This document shows positions 34,929 to 45,544 of a stretch of DNA of 64,000 bases, one piece after another. Numbering within the stretch: position 1 is the first letter of the stretch; each line of letters opens with the position of its first letter. The notes beneath the pieces are model-generated. The model ran no database searches, had not been told where the DNA came from, and saw only the letters and a list, made by a program, of their open reading frames with translations. Both the position numbers and the translations under genes were made by a program. Origin of the DNA: Ustulina deusta (Eukaryota; Ascomycota; Sordariomycetes; Xylariales; Xylariaceae); assembly GCA_023159155.1 (NCBI GenBank), contig JAJNNX010000005.1, forward strand, positions 496,001 through 560,000, read 5' to 3'.

Positions 34929-35786
34929 TCATAGATCTCCAACCAAACCAGCGCCCTCCTCTCTTCCCACTACACGCTCCTCCATATACCTGCCTAACAC
35001 CTCGTTCCATTTCTCGGCCAACACGCAGGCGAGAAGGTGCTTGCAGCAGGAGACGCCTCCCGCGCCATCTCTCCCGTCTGCGCTCAGGCCGCCGAATTCC
35101 CACGTCTGGCCCGCATTCTCACCGCCGCCGGTTGCATCCGCGTCCCCGGGTTTCACATCTTCCCCCGTGGCGGCCGGGAATATCTGATATCCGCTCGCCG
35201 GGCGCTGTCCGGATGGCGATGAGAAGGTGGGCGAGGAAAGGGGCGGAAAGGCGGAGAAGGCGAAAGCTGCACACGTGCAATTCCAGCTCTCGAGACGAAC
35301 TACGTAGACTTGGCCCCCGCTTGATGCCGAGTGCTGGCGCCTGTGGGATTGCGGCTGTGCGGAGCGGACTAGATGGTAAAGTGGCTGCGCTCTGCCCCCC
35401 TCTTGCTTCTCTGGGACATTAGAGCCCCCGCATCCCACTAGGGTTTCTTCATCTAGGTTTATGGCGAGACTGTGGCCTGTTTGCATGTGCCTGGTACGCT
35501 GTGCGGTGTCTTGGTTGAGAATTACCCGGGTCACGAGTCGTCTGTCTAGTAGATCGAGGGCGGGGAGGAGTGTAGATGGGTATATTACGTGTAACGTTGT
35601 GAGAAGGGAACGGTAGGCTGGTGGTATGAGTCTAAATGGGTTGGTTGATGGGGTTGCACCGACTTGGTTTGACGACCTATGAGATGAGACCGGGTTGGTC
35701 GTCACAGAGGCATTGTCAGCTATGGGGATGGATGGGAGGCTTGAGATGAGAGATGTTAAGAGATCCCTTGGGGTCGGAAGCGTCAT
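34929..35786 (-). CDS. SWIM zinc-finger protein, Shu2/Sws1-like
   Basis: Single-exon 285-aa protein with a SWIM zinc finger CxC…CxH: C170 and C172 (ESWNCTCAAFAFSAFP) and C248, H250 (GVSCCKHLLACVLAEKW). About 75 Gly/Ser/Pro-rich residues are inserted between the halves, a feature of fungal Shu2/Sws1 relatives. Those proteins form complexes with Rad51 paralogues and promote Rad51 filament assembly in homologous recombination, so a nuclear repair role is plausible by family. The N-terminal 110 residues contain PPAYRSLLTTLHVIYPSTLL and LPALDLLDRRLVTRVI, as in the domain that precedes SWIM in this family. GC-rich coding sequence with no intron. Another SWIM protein type is the alternative. Confidence 0.75.
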   Translation of the reverse strand: MTLPTPRDLLTSLISSLPSIPIADNASVTTNPVSSHRSSNQVGATPSTNPFRLIPPAYRSLLTTLHVIYPSTLLPALDLLDRRLVTRVILNQDTAQRTRHMQTGHSLAINLDEETLVGCGGSNVPEKQEGGRAQPLYHLVRSAQPQSHRRQHSASSGGQVYVVRLESWNCTCAAFAFSAFPPLSSPTFSSPSGQRPASGYQIFPAATGEDVKPGDADATGGGENAGQTWEFGGLSADGRDGAGGVSCCKHLLACVLAEKWNEVLGRYMEERVVGREEGAGLVGDL

Positions 35787-36298
35787 CGTTCTCTTTCATT
35801 GTGAAATTCGGATTCTTGTGTCGTAGGATTTAACCACTGCCTCTGGGTGTGGTCATGAGAAGGGTGAGGAAGTAGGTAACAGAAGAGTGATGTGGGTGAG
35901 TTTTACTGTGCTCCGCACTGTAAGTAGACTGTACCCGGATAAGGCAATTACCTACTTTCTAAGTGCAAATCGTCATGATTCAGGTCCCCTCAGTACGGGG
36001 GCATCCGGAAGTTGAGGACAGATAGTAGTTAGGTCCGAGATTTATTGCATACGACATCGGCTTCGGTATAAGATCCTACCTAGGTAGCATGGCCACGAGA
36101 CTATCATCGGACTCCAAGCTTAATTGCAAGTTACCTAAACCTACCTACTTTCTCGAAATCTTAAGACTGAAAGGAACCGTGTTTGCGAGTGGAGACGAGT
36201 GTATGGTGGGGTCATCATGGAATTTGGAATTGAGAATTGAGACTAGCTTGGAGTCTGTATAGGATCTGATTCGTCGGACTCAATCATAAATTATCCGA
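35787..36298. other. Intergenic, promoter side of SWIM gene and tRNA
   Basis: Contains TACCTAGGTA-type repeats at about 36077–36088 and 36134–36149. No gene supported. Confidence 0.5.
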
Positions 36299-36369
36299 GC
36301 ATCAGTGGTTTAGTGGTAAAATCCATCGTTGCCATCGATGGGCCCCGTGTTCGATTCACGGCTGATGCA
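36299..36369 (+). tRNA. tRNA-Gly (anticodon GCC)
   Basis: 71-nt cloverleaf. Acceptor stem GCATCAG/CTGATGC with discriminator A36369. D-arm TGGTTTAGTGGTA (A box). Anticodon stem CATCG/CGATG around loop TTGCCAT with GCC at 36331–36333. T-arm with TTCGATTC (B box). No intron. The CCA end is not encoded, as expected for a eukaryote. Confidence 0.96.
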
Positions 36370-36967
36370 CGCTGTTTTTCTTTTTTATCTTTTGCTTGTT
36401 ATTGTCCCCTAACGTAGCATGCCGCTTTGTATTCCCCGTATATCTATACTTTTTATGATTTCCTCTCTTGATTTTGAAGGAGGGGCGTAGAGTTTCTTAC
36501 AGACATGAAAGCTCGACTAGGAGGCTTTACCTACTGGACCATCTGAATGTTAATGCTCACGAAACCAGATAGTGGCAGTCAACCTATGCTTTGCTTCGAT
36601 CTCAGCTTAAAAGGTCCCAGCTTTCGTATACCACATTTGTATAGCCTTCAGCCTTAATGGTCACCAAAGGCAAAATATATAACTCAGGTTTATGCACTAG
36701 AAGCGACTGGATGGCACTATAGTTGTATTCATCTGATGATCATAGTTGGCCGATTCCCGAATCGACCTTCATAGACTTCAACTAGCTTTGAGGCTCTTTA
36801 CTAGCGTAGAGGTTCAATTTGTATATTATGCTCGACCGTTTTTGACCCCCAGCCTTAGAATTAAATTGCTTTTCTACCGATTCGCTCTTGTCCGCGACTT
36901 TACTCAGCTCCAATACTTGGAACTTGCGCAATACCACCGCCGATTTTACAACCTATCATCCTATCAA
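36370..36967. other. Intergenic; open frame upstream of membrane-protein gene
   Basis: From 36746 the frame of the next gene is already open but has no ATG before 36968. An upstream exon or a leader may lie here; neither could be fixed. Confidence 0.4.
36375..36386 (+). terminator. RNA polymerase III terminator of tRNA-Gly
   Basis: Two T runs (TTTTT and TTTTTT) begin six bases after the tRNA 3' end; runs of four or more T terminate RNA polymerase III. Confidence 0.8.
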
Positions 36968-37845
36968 ATGGAATGCATGGTTCAAGATGGAAACTGGGTT
37001 GCCAATTCCGGTAACTTCAGTAATCTTAACTCCTCGCATTTTATAATAAACATTATTTTCATCTTAATTGCATTGAACAATTCTATCGACCTTATCCAAC
37101 TTATTTCTTCAACTTCCAAGCACACCAAGCTCTACCTCTGGGTCTTATTCCCTACACCAATATGGACTATCCTCTATTGCATTTCCTGGATTATGGGCAG
37201 CGACGACTTGTTCAAGATACGGGAGTTCCCTATTCGCCCAGTTTTAGAGGGTTGCGATTATATCGCCAACGTAGTCTCATTTGTCTTGTACTCTGAACTA
37301 CAAAATCTCTACGACAGCCAGGTCGAGTTGCCTCATACATTGGTGACCTTCATTATCACAAACATTGCTGGCCACCTTCCATTCTTCATCACATCCGTCA
37401 CTGTCATTATCTGTGGCACTTCCTTATCGACGTTCTCGTTCATTTTTGGCACACTCACGAAGCTACGAGGAATGCTCTTGGTCATTCAAGAAACATTCCT
37501 ATCCAAATTATATGTGAGAAGCAGCAATCGCTTCTACGATACGGAAATTGTCTGGGTTTCGACGAAATATTTAGGAATACTTCACCTCTTGGGTTTCAAC
37601 CTAATTGCCATTTTGCTCAGCAGTTACCTCGCCCACTTCGAATGGGCTGGTAGTCATAGCTTCGAAACAGCATATAAATGTTTCATCTACTCGTTAAAGT
37701 GGAGGGTCGAACTCAGTATATTCAAAGTGTTAGTAGAGCTCAATCAAGCCGCTATACACTATAATATCTCGTGAGCCTTTGTAGGGATAGAGCCATGATC
37801 GAATATCTCTACAGGAATGGAAATTATACTACCTATAACACATGA
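36968..37845 (+). CDS. Orphan multi-pass membrane protein
   Basis: From the first in-frame ATG (36968), an 803-nt exon to 37770 followed by a 44-nt intron (GTGAGC…CTACAG) and a short last exon 37815–37845 gives 277 aa; the junction keeps phase (TC|G). Without the intron the frame ends at a TGA four bases later, so the tail is nearly the same length. About six hydrophobic helices are visible: HFIINIIFILIALNNSIDL, YLWVLFPTPIWTILYCISWI, YIANVVSFVLY, TLVTFIITNIAGHLPFFITS, VTVIICGTSLSTFSFIFGTL and YLGILHLLGFNLIAILLSSY. Short loops, two NxS/T sites near the N-terminus (NFSNLNSS) and few charges indicate an integral membrane protein. No family recognised. The frame is open further upstream (from 36746), so the true start may be in an unseen exon. 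Confidence 0.5.
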
Positions 37846-38139
37846 TCCAATCGGATCCACATCCTCGCGACGGAAATATTCCTATTTTTCTCAAAGGGGG
37901 AATTATACGTGGAAGGACATCGAGCTATTCCGGGCGAGAAACCGAATGCCGAAGTCATTTTTTGCGAACCTGCGAATGATAGCCGAGCTAATGAGATCCA
38001 TGAGCACGCCGCAATCAATGATACAATCATACTCAATCCTCGAGCATTGGAGCATCCTAGTCTTGGTCCACAGCGATTTACTTGTACACACCGGCTTTCT
38101 TAATCAGACTATCCCAGTAACCCAACTTCGATATCTAAA

Positions 38140-39289
38140 ATGGCCGCGATCGAAAGCCCAGCTCTTCCCAGAAAGCTCAACGTCGGCGTGGTTGGCATTG
38201 CTGGTAGGGGCAGAGAGCACGCCAAAAATATCCTTCATAAAGTGCACCGAGCTCGCCTCGTTTGCGCGTGTTCTCCCGCTGAAGCTAGTCTAACTTGGGC
38301 AGCACAGGAGCTCGTTCCGTATGGTGTTCGAGTCGTGAACACGTTTGAGGAATTGATCGAAACTCCCGGGCTTGACGCAATTCTCATTGCCTCTCCGACA
38401 AATCTACACTCGCCACATGCGCATGCGGCTATCGATAGAGGTATACATGTCCTCATCGAAAAGCCCGCTTGCGCTACCATAGAGGAAGTATGTACTCACA
38501 AGACTAATTTCGCTGTGGTATAGGAGGTGCTGAAACTGTACACAGGTGATCAAACTGACTGAACGGGTGGAGGCTAACCCCAAAACAAAAGTGATGGTGG
38601 CATTCGTGCGGAGATTTGACGCCGATTACAAGGACGCTTATGCGGCGATCGAAAAGGGTGCCATTGGCAAACCGCTCGTTATAAGGTCACAAAGCTGCGA
38701 GGAAGCGATTACTGCTCCCTGGTACACGGAGTACTTGAAAGGATCAGGCGGCATCTTTATCGAATCCGCTATTCATGACATTGACCTGTCGCTCAAGTTC
38801 TTGGGCGAGGACTTGCAACCCAAATCAGTCTCGGCTGTAGGGGTATCCGCTGTGCATACAAGCCTTCACAAAGTCGGCGACGCGGACAATGCTGTAGGTA
38901 TATGCGAGTTCTGGGGCGGCAAGATAGCCTACTATTACAATTCCAGAATTACGACGTACGGCTTCGATAACCAGACGGAGATATTCGGGACCCAGGGGAA
39001 AATCTCGATCAATTTACAGCCTCGACGCAACGCTGTTGAGATTATGGACAAAGACAAGCACATCAAGGCTGGCATCATTGACGATCCGTCCCTGCGCTAC
39101 GAACATGCGTATACCCAAGAGGTTGTCGAGTGGGTGGACGCCATCTTGGACGACGAGCCAGTGGCCGCGCCTCTCAGATCATCCATCACGTCACTTAGAG
39201 TCGCAACAGCGCTGCAAAAGTCGCTAAGTACAGGACAGAAGATTTTCTTCACGAGGGAGGGGATACCGACGACTGAGCCGGCAAATTAA
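38140..39289 (+). CDS. Gfo/Idh/MocA-family NAD(P)-dependent oxidoreductase
   Basis: Cytosolic dehydrogenase of the Gfo/Idh/MocA family, which oxidises sugars or inositols and their derivatives. Two exons, 38140–38487 and 38546–39289; the intron GTATGT…CACAG is in phase 0; 363 aa. The N-terminal Rossmann fold begins KLNVGVVGIAGRGREHAKNI (a GxxGxGxxH variant), followed by LDAILIASPTNLHSPHAHAA and HVLIEKPAC, the conserved EKP motif with the catalytic-site Lys. The C-terminal domain has RRFDADYKDAYAAI, KPLVIRSQSC, GGIFIESAIHDIDLSLKFLG (conserved HDID), ADNAVGICEFWGGKIAYYYN and TEIFGTQGKISIN. The overall length and the C-terminal RVATALQKSLSTGQ match inositol 2-dehydrogenase-like fungal members; the exact substrate cannot be told. 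No cluster partners lie nearby. Confidence 0.9.
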
Positions 39290-39979
39290 TAGATGCCCCA
39301 AGAGCTAGTTCACTGCACAGCCAAAAGGGGAAACAGGAAAAGGAATTGAAATGGTAGGAATTGAAAAGCGTAACAACGAGCACATCATGGTGGGTATAGC
39401 ATTGGAAGTGGTATTTGAAGTAGACGGGATTGAGGCTCCAGTGTGTCTGGCGGTACGACAAGTAGTTGAGGACAGATCGATTTCGTATATCTATCCTACA
39501 TGAATAATTATTTCCACTCGAGCCTTTACGGGAATTAAAATGGAATCTTGGATCAGGACAGGAGTGACTAAGCCACTAGCATCCGAGGAATGAAAGGGTG
39601 AGATGATATGGACGATGAGAAGATCTTTTGCCCTTTTAGGTGGGCAACGAGGCGAGACGACTAATCATACGTTTTCTATTGCGAGTGTGGTATTCCCTAG
39701 ACTGCGAAGTAAAGCTTTAGCGAGCTGCGAGCTGAAAACCTGGGGATACAACTGGGGACGTTGCCGGGATCAGGCATGTCGCTCTCGATGTGGGCGAGTG
39801 ACGACGGCGTTACCCTCACTTTCGCCCGAGTAGCATTGCGCTGTTCTGCTTTATATTGGAACAGATCTCAGTCACACACAGACCTCAAGCAAAAAGGAGT
39901 TCATCGCTTTCATCACGTTGGGTGATGTTTCTGGTGCCGACAGATACTACGGACAAAAGTGCGGCAGTAAGTAATCTTC
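39290..39979. other. Intergenic, no gene recognised
   Basis: 3' flank of the oxidoreductase gene, then unassigned sequence up to the inserted element. The TCTTC target duplication copy lies at 39975–39979. Confidence 0.5.
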
Positions 39980-40180
39980 TGTCAGGGAACTATATCACAC
40001 CTACCCTATGGGAGTTGATATACTGAGATTCTTTATATATATACCTTATGTATAACCCCCTGAGATACATGGGAGGTTCGGGAATCAATTGACCGCTCTA
40101 TTGAGCCCTAACTACAACCTACCTACCTACCTGACTGCAGAGGAGTCCATTTATTCACCCTGGGACTATTACACCTGACA
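39980..40180 (+). mobile_element. Solo-LTR-like element, copy 3 (best preserved)
   Basis: 201-bp element beginning TGTCAGGGAAC and ending ACACCTGACA. It is flanked by a perfect 5-bp direct repeat TCTTC (39975–39979 and 40181–40185). Inside are TTTATATATATACC (TATA-like), AACCCCCTGAGATACATGGG and CTATTGAGCCCTAA, shared with the copies at 11904–12120 (reverse) and 26091–26285. TG…CA ends with a 5-bp duplication point to a solo LTR of an LTR retrotransposon; no internal retroelement genes are present in the window. Confidence 0.78.
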
Positions 40181-40185
40181 TCTTC

Positions 40186-40889
40186 CGAGTCGATGATTGA
40201 TTTCTGCCCGCTGTGTCCGACCAAGAACGGATTGGGGCGAGACTTCGGAACAGAACTGTAGAAATATTGGTGTTTGCTTGAGAAAAGGGGGCCACCGTGT
40301 AGACTGGAGAGACCAGATGCAATGAAAATGGTGGCCTTGGTTGGATTAGACCGTGAGTCGTGAGTCGCGAGTCGCAAGTCATGACAGACCGCGACCGCTC
40401 TACTCTACCCAGTTCCATATGAAAAACGCTAAAACTGCCCCCCAGATCTCCAGCTTTCTCCAAGTTGAGGAGGACCCCGGATTATGGTACCCGTGATACT
40501 AGTCCCAAATCGGATGTTACAGGGATCTCACGGGCGAAAGTCGCCCTTTTTGGACAGATGTTATAGGTATACCTATCAAGTCCCCTCTGCCTTTCTTGAT
40601 ACAAACACCACCGTGAGTTCCTGAGTTGTAGGTATAGCATGTATATCTACCTGATAGGCCAAAAGATGAGATCTATTTTCGTCTTGTCCAAGTAACCACC
40701 ACCCGGCCCCCCTTCTTTTTAGCTCCATAGTAGATTCTAACCGCTCCCAGAGCCCGAATTGTGATCGTCAACGATTCCAACAGCGTCGTTAGACAAGAGC
40801 AGATGACTTTACGCTACGTATTATGTCATGCACGGAGCCTGCGAAGCGTAACGAAAGGAAGTTCATTGCCGATTTGCCCGCTCCCTGTA
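40186..40889. other. Intergenic, no gene recognised
   Basis: 3' flank of the F-box gene. Short ORFs only. Confidence 0.5.
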
Positions 40890-41687
40890 CTATGATTCAA
40901 ATAGGGCTTCCTGTTCACCTCCTCTCATGTAATCCCAATCAGCTCGTTGCTCTTCTGTAGGGGCAAAGGTAAAGTTTTCTTCAAACAGCAAGTCGGGCCA
41001 TTCCATGGTACATAGCACCATCATGTGGCAAAGCAAAACAACGCCCACCTGGCCTGCGACTGATTCAACTTCATCTTTCTGCTCCATCTCACGGCCATGG
41101 TGGGTACTTTCGTACGCAGTGAGTGCCCTCGGGTCCCAGCAGACGTCGAAGCTCGACACGTCTTGGCGAACCCAGTCCTGGGCAAGGTCGTAGAGACTGC
41201 CCATTCGCAAACCGTCTGGAAACTCATGCCGCTGGAAGTTATGGGAGTCGCCCCTCATGCCATGACATATTGACCACTGGCCGAGCCTCAGGGCTGGCGG
41301 TTGCTGCACCAGCATGTATCTCCACGTTGCCGTCGGGTGCATGAAGGCATCTCTTCGCGACGCCTGGGCCATGGGAAGACTGCGAAAGTCCTCTCGTCTT
41401 TTCATCTTGGGGGGTTTGGGTATGCCAGGTTGCTCGTCCTTCGTTTCCTTTGGAAACCAAAGCGGGAAGATCTCAGCCAGGAGCGGGTTATGCGTTGTAG
41501 GGCCCTTGGGCCGGACAATGGGCTCGAAGTACAGTGCCTGTTTCAATGCTGGCGAGCTTGTGATAAGGTCGTGCCATTGGCGGCTCACGAGTTGCGCAGT
41601 GGTGAGCAGGGTTCGCATGTCAACCTGAAGCAGGATCTCTTCGAGCAATTCTGCCGTCTGTAGAACGGCATCACGGCTTGAAAGCAT
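40890..41687 (-). CDS. F-box protein
   Basis: Single-exon 265-aa protein. Residues 9–53 form an F-box (LQTAELLEEILLQVDMRTLL, TTAQLVSRQWHDLI, SSPALKQALYF). F-box proteins bind Skp1 and bring substrates to SCF ubiquitin ligases. The rest has the features of a common fungal-specific F-box family: ALYFEPIVRPKGPTTHNPLL, NPLLAEIFPLWF, an acidic/basic linker, a central ATWRYMLVQQPPALRL segment and a conserved C-terminal helix region with VGVVLLCHMMVLCTMEWPD. No leucine-rich or WD repeats are seen, so the substrate is unknown. The frame is intact. It is convergent with the upstream oxidoreductase gene. Confidence 0.87.
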   Translation of the reverse strand: MLSSRDAVLQTAELLEEILLQVDMRTLLTTAQLVSRQWHDLITSSPALKQALYFEPIVRPKGPTTHNPLLAEIFPLWFPKETKDEQPGIPKPPKMKRREDFRSLPMAQASRRDAFMHPTATWRYMLVQQPPALRLGQWSICHGMRGDSHNFQRHEFPDGLRMGSLYDLAQDWVRQDVSSFDVCWDPRALTAYESTHHGREMEQKDEVESVAGQVGVVLLCHMMVLCTMEWPDLLFEENFTFAPTEEQRADWDYMRGGEQEALFES

Positions 41688-44128
41688 GATGGGTTAACCA
41701 CCAGTGGTAGAGGAAGTGTTGTATGATGACAGCTGCAACAATGCTGCTGGAAGAGTGGGCGGGGGTGGAACTGCAGCCCAGGGAATCGCCTCCGGATACA
41801 GTGTATACACTGTGTCAAATATAAGGGGTTATGGCTTTAATCGATATACCTGTTAAATGGATATCCGAGGTCCTTCAACAGAACAGAGACAGATCAACCA
41901 ATCAATAAAGTCTTCCATATCAACTCTTCATTATTTATTTAGAGGAACATGGTGAAGCAGGTGGTACGAGTAGAATGGAGTTGCCTGATATAAGGAAAAG
42001 CCACCTTGTGGCTTCACAAATGGGAGGTGTATAAAACGCTATGAGTGCGTTGTTGTGTTACGAGAAAATCTAGCTAGCATTCGCGCTGGATTAAATTTTT
42101 GCATTCTCTCTTAGTCGTCAGGTTCCCCAATACCAATAATTATAATTATGCCAGGAAGTAGCAGAATTGACCAACAGCATTAGTTATGGTGGTGGGTGTG
42201 GTGTAGGTGCTGACTCGGCCGGAAATACTTGTTGGGCAGCGGAGGCAAAGAGATTGGGAAAGCTGATTCACACTACACCGCGGAATTGTTGTCTTTTATA
42301 TTCGAACTTTTGTAGCTCGCCAATCTTGTTTCTCGAGTGTTATGTTGTGCCGCTGTACCCTCCCCCCATGATGACAGCGGAGCATACGCGACTTCGAACA
42401 GCCATATGTCTGGCCTCCAGGGCCTCCACAGTTTGATATGGAACTCTACAAGATACTCAGGTCGCAAGGATTGGATGTGTCTCCCCCCCGGGCCCCCCTC
42501 CCACATGGGATCCGAAAATAGTGAATGGCCTTGTACACACTGCTAGGCATACCCTGGTCAACGACTTGAATGAATGAAGACACGTGGGTAGTGGAGTAGT
42601 TTGTTATTTGCTATTGTTCGGTGGGTGATGTGTGAGAATGAACTAAGACTGTGTGTGAAAGTGGATCGGTCGAAGAGCGATCTTTCATTGTCTAAGCGAA
42701 GAAATAATGGAAGGGGATAAATGACGGCTAGCTCAGGGAGACGAATGGTGTCCGGGAGGAGACCGGACAGCTAATCGAGTGGGCTCTACATTTCTCAGTC
42801 AATTTTTCTCTTTTCGAAATAGCTGCATATGCCACAGACACGAAGCACGGAATTCCACTCTTCCATATGCTAGAGGACCCCCTGCCCCGTGGAAGAGAAT
42901 AGTAACGCCATTCAACAATGGTCAGTCCAACATCAGTTAGCCGACGGCCCGCCCCTATTGTCACCATTATTACCATACCACTGTAAGTTTACTTATCCCA
43001 ATATGCAAAAGGATCAGAAATTAGGCTCTAGCCATGAGATCTTGGAACCCCCCTCTCCCCCCTACATAAAGGAAGCCTTAGTTGGCTGCACAATCAACCC
43101 TACCGAGGCTAGACAACATCTAGCCAGTCTTGATCCTGAAAGGTAGTCAAGTTTTCTGCTCTGTGTGCTACAGTTCCCCATTCTCTATGGCATTATCCTT
43201 CATGAAATATGATCATCATACCATAATCTCTGAGTAACTCCTGCCGGAAAAAGGTTCGGAGTATCAACAAATTTGCATTAAACTAACCTGTCGGACCGAA
43301 TTCACGTTTACATCATCCTCGCTTAGGGTGTCAGTAGCGTAGAATTCGAAAAATGCTTTAATAACTCCACCACATGCTTATAGCATTCCCTAACTTGAGA
43401 GAAGAATAGGTACATGGACCCATCACCTGGTTCTATGCTCCTCACCACTTCAAGCGCTCATGTAGCAGCATACAGGTTCTTATTGGGTGAAAGATGAGGC
43501 AAAGTAGAAGGTGGACCATCCACTTCATTCCTCTACTCTGTGGTCAGGGCAAGCTTCTCAGTATGTCCCCCCAAAAGGTGTGCCCATTGTCCACAGGTAC
43601 CCCCATTCAAAGAGAGGATTACCACCGCTACACACTGCTTCTGACAATGTCTTATGGTACCTAAGTGTGTGGTAGCCAATGACAAGCCGATGATCTATCG
43701 TAATAACCAAAAACCTCTGAATAATAGCCACAGCCACTCCGATGGAGCTTCGTGAATGCTTTCAAGATGATATGGTGACACCCCCTTGTCTTTCAGATTG
43801 TCTATATATTCAGCGTTTTTCCCGCAAAAGATCTTTCTTCTCTTCTTTCAGTTTTGCTCCTCAACTCAATCTCTCTGAGCTTCGAGCACATCAGTTTCAC
43901 CAAGTGATTGCCGACCCCAAAATACTACTTTCTTCAGCCAGTTTTGCAAGTTTTGTTCACTTGCCGCTCAAGTTACTAGCTGTGAGTTGAATCTTATTGT
44001 CTACTGGACTTTGTTACCATCTTTCCCATGTTGAAATCGACACACAGAGTGATGTTTACTAACAGTGCTGAGCTATAGGGTCCCATACCTATTCGATTTT
44101 GTGTCACCGAGTCACAAGACATCACGCA
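41688..44128. other. Intergenic, 2.4 kb, no gene recognised
   Basis: No gene supported. Short ORFs (up to about 90 codons) lack domains or good starts. Confidence 0.5.
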
Positions 44129-44748
44129 ATGGCACCCCCAACCAATGCTGAGCTCGCACGCCGCGAGGCCGCTGTCCGCCGAGCTCTAGAAGATCTGGAT
44201 CCCGATGGACTCACGCCTGCTGTGTTGCGCGACCGTAAGCGATTTCCCAAGTTTTACCCCTATTCTTTCCGAGATCGACGAACTCCCATTCACCCTACAC
44301 TCGTGCTCTTAAGAACTCCACATGACCTCAACTGTCGGGATGGTATTGTGATGTGTGTTGTTGTGCGGGGAGCCTAGAGGCTATCCTAGTGATCTCTACT
44401 AACAATATACAAAACCCCTTTGTTCCGGTTGACGCCGATCTTCTGCTTCTTCTATCTCTTGCCCGGGATGGCAGTTAACTGACTACTGATTTTGCAGTAA
44501 TTATTGAGGTTGGAGCTCGCCACACGGTGACTGGAGGCGCAATTATGCAAGCCGCAATGGGTGTGGAGCATCGAGGTCAAGGTGGTCGTGGTGGAGGTCA
44601 AGGCCGAGGTGGCGGTGGCGGCGGCAGCCAGGGTACCGGAACTGGACATGGCACTGGAGCTGGACAAGCTGGAGCTGGACATGGCACCGGAGCTGGAGAT
44701 TGTGGTGCCGGAGCAGGTGGCAATCAAGGATCATCAGGCCAACAGTGA
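44129..44748 (+). CDS. Glycine-rich orphan protein (two-exon model)
   Basis: Exon 1 44129–44342, intron 44343–44497 (GTATTG…TTTGCAG), exon 2 44498–44748; 465 nt and 154 aa, phase kept (G|TA = Val). Exon 1 starts MAPPTNAELARREAAVRRAL, an amphipathic charged helix, then LDPDGLTPAVLRDRKRFPKF. Exon 2 encodes VIIEVGARHTVTGGAIMQAA followed by a low-complexity Gly-rich tail: first GGRGGGQGRGGGGGG, then GTGTGHGTGAG-type repeats to GNQGSSGQQ. The fit of lengths and phase supports the join. An inner GTAAGC at 44234 could give another splice form. The intron contains sequence similar to 45002–45085. No family recognised; the tail recalls RNA-binding or wall Gly-rich proteins, but this is only composition. 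Confidence 0.45.
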
Positions 44749-45544
44749 TCACCACAACGGCCTTTCTATAGATTCTTGATGGGTATCAGTGTATAGGAGC
44801 ACGGCGATAGATCCGTGATCAGGGAATGAGACAACGCGGGTATCAGTAAACCTGCAATTTGGTGCATATCTTGACTACTTCTATTTAGTGACATTGTAAA
44901 CTAGAGCACAATTGCTCTTCTCATAGTGAGCTCGCTAGAATACTAAATATCTCGGCTATTCAACGAGAGGTAACACTACGTGCTAGGCTCACTATATTAC
45001 TAGTGTCCATTGTTGCGCTAGGGGCCTAGAACTACAGTGGTGATCTCTTCTAACGATGTAAAGAAACGGCCTCTTTGTTCTAGGAATTAGTCACCTGACC
45101 CTGATAGGAGGTCGAGAAATTGAAGTCAATTTAAATGGTTGATGGCTACTAGTATCACGTATGGACCGATTCAAATGCGTGAGCAAGGGGTTTTAGAAGA
45201 GGAAAGAAAAAGAAACTTGTCGTGGTGAAGTATGATCGGCTGAGTAGGGTAGTAGTAAGTAAGGTGATTTCGGCGGAGTCGAGCAGGGCATCTCAGCCAA
45301 ACTGAAGATAGAAAATGTGACCGACAAACGACAGCAAGTAGGAGTGTAGCTTGACTTGCTGTATTTCAAGACAGGTCTGGCGAGTGTAGTAGAGGTATGT
45401 AACATAAGCCATACTGGGCAACGAAACGTATTTCAATTGCGCAAGGAAACACATTATATTCACTCCTGATAGAGTTGAACTATCCACAACTACTTCGTAC
45501 AAGGATCAAGACAAGGCAAACTAGCCTACATGAAGGTGCCCGAA
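44749..45544. other. Intergenic with partial duplicate of upstream intron
   Basis: About 80 bases at 45002–45085 (GGGGCCTAGA…GTGATCTCTTCTAAC…CTTTGTTC) resemble 44353–44430 inside the intron of the glycine-rich gene, indicating an old local duplication or a dispersed repeat. No gene supported. Confidence 0.4.

Noticed and set aside
37817..38293. 158-codon forward ORF
   Set aside because: Overlaps the last exon of the membrane-protein model and the start of the oxidoreductase in another frame; no domain.
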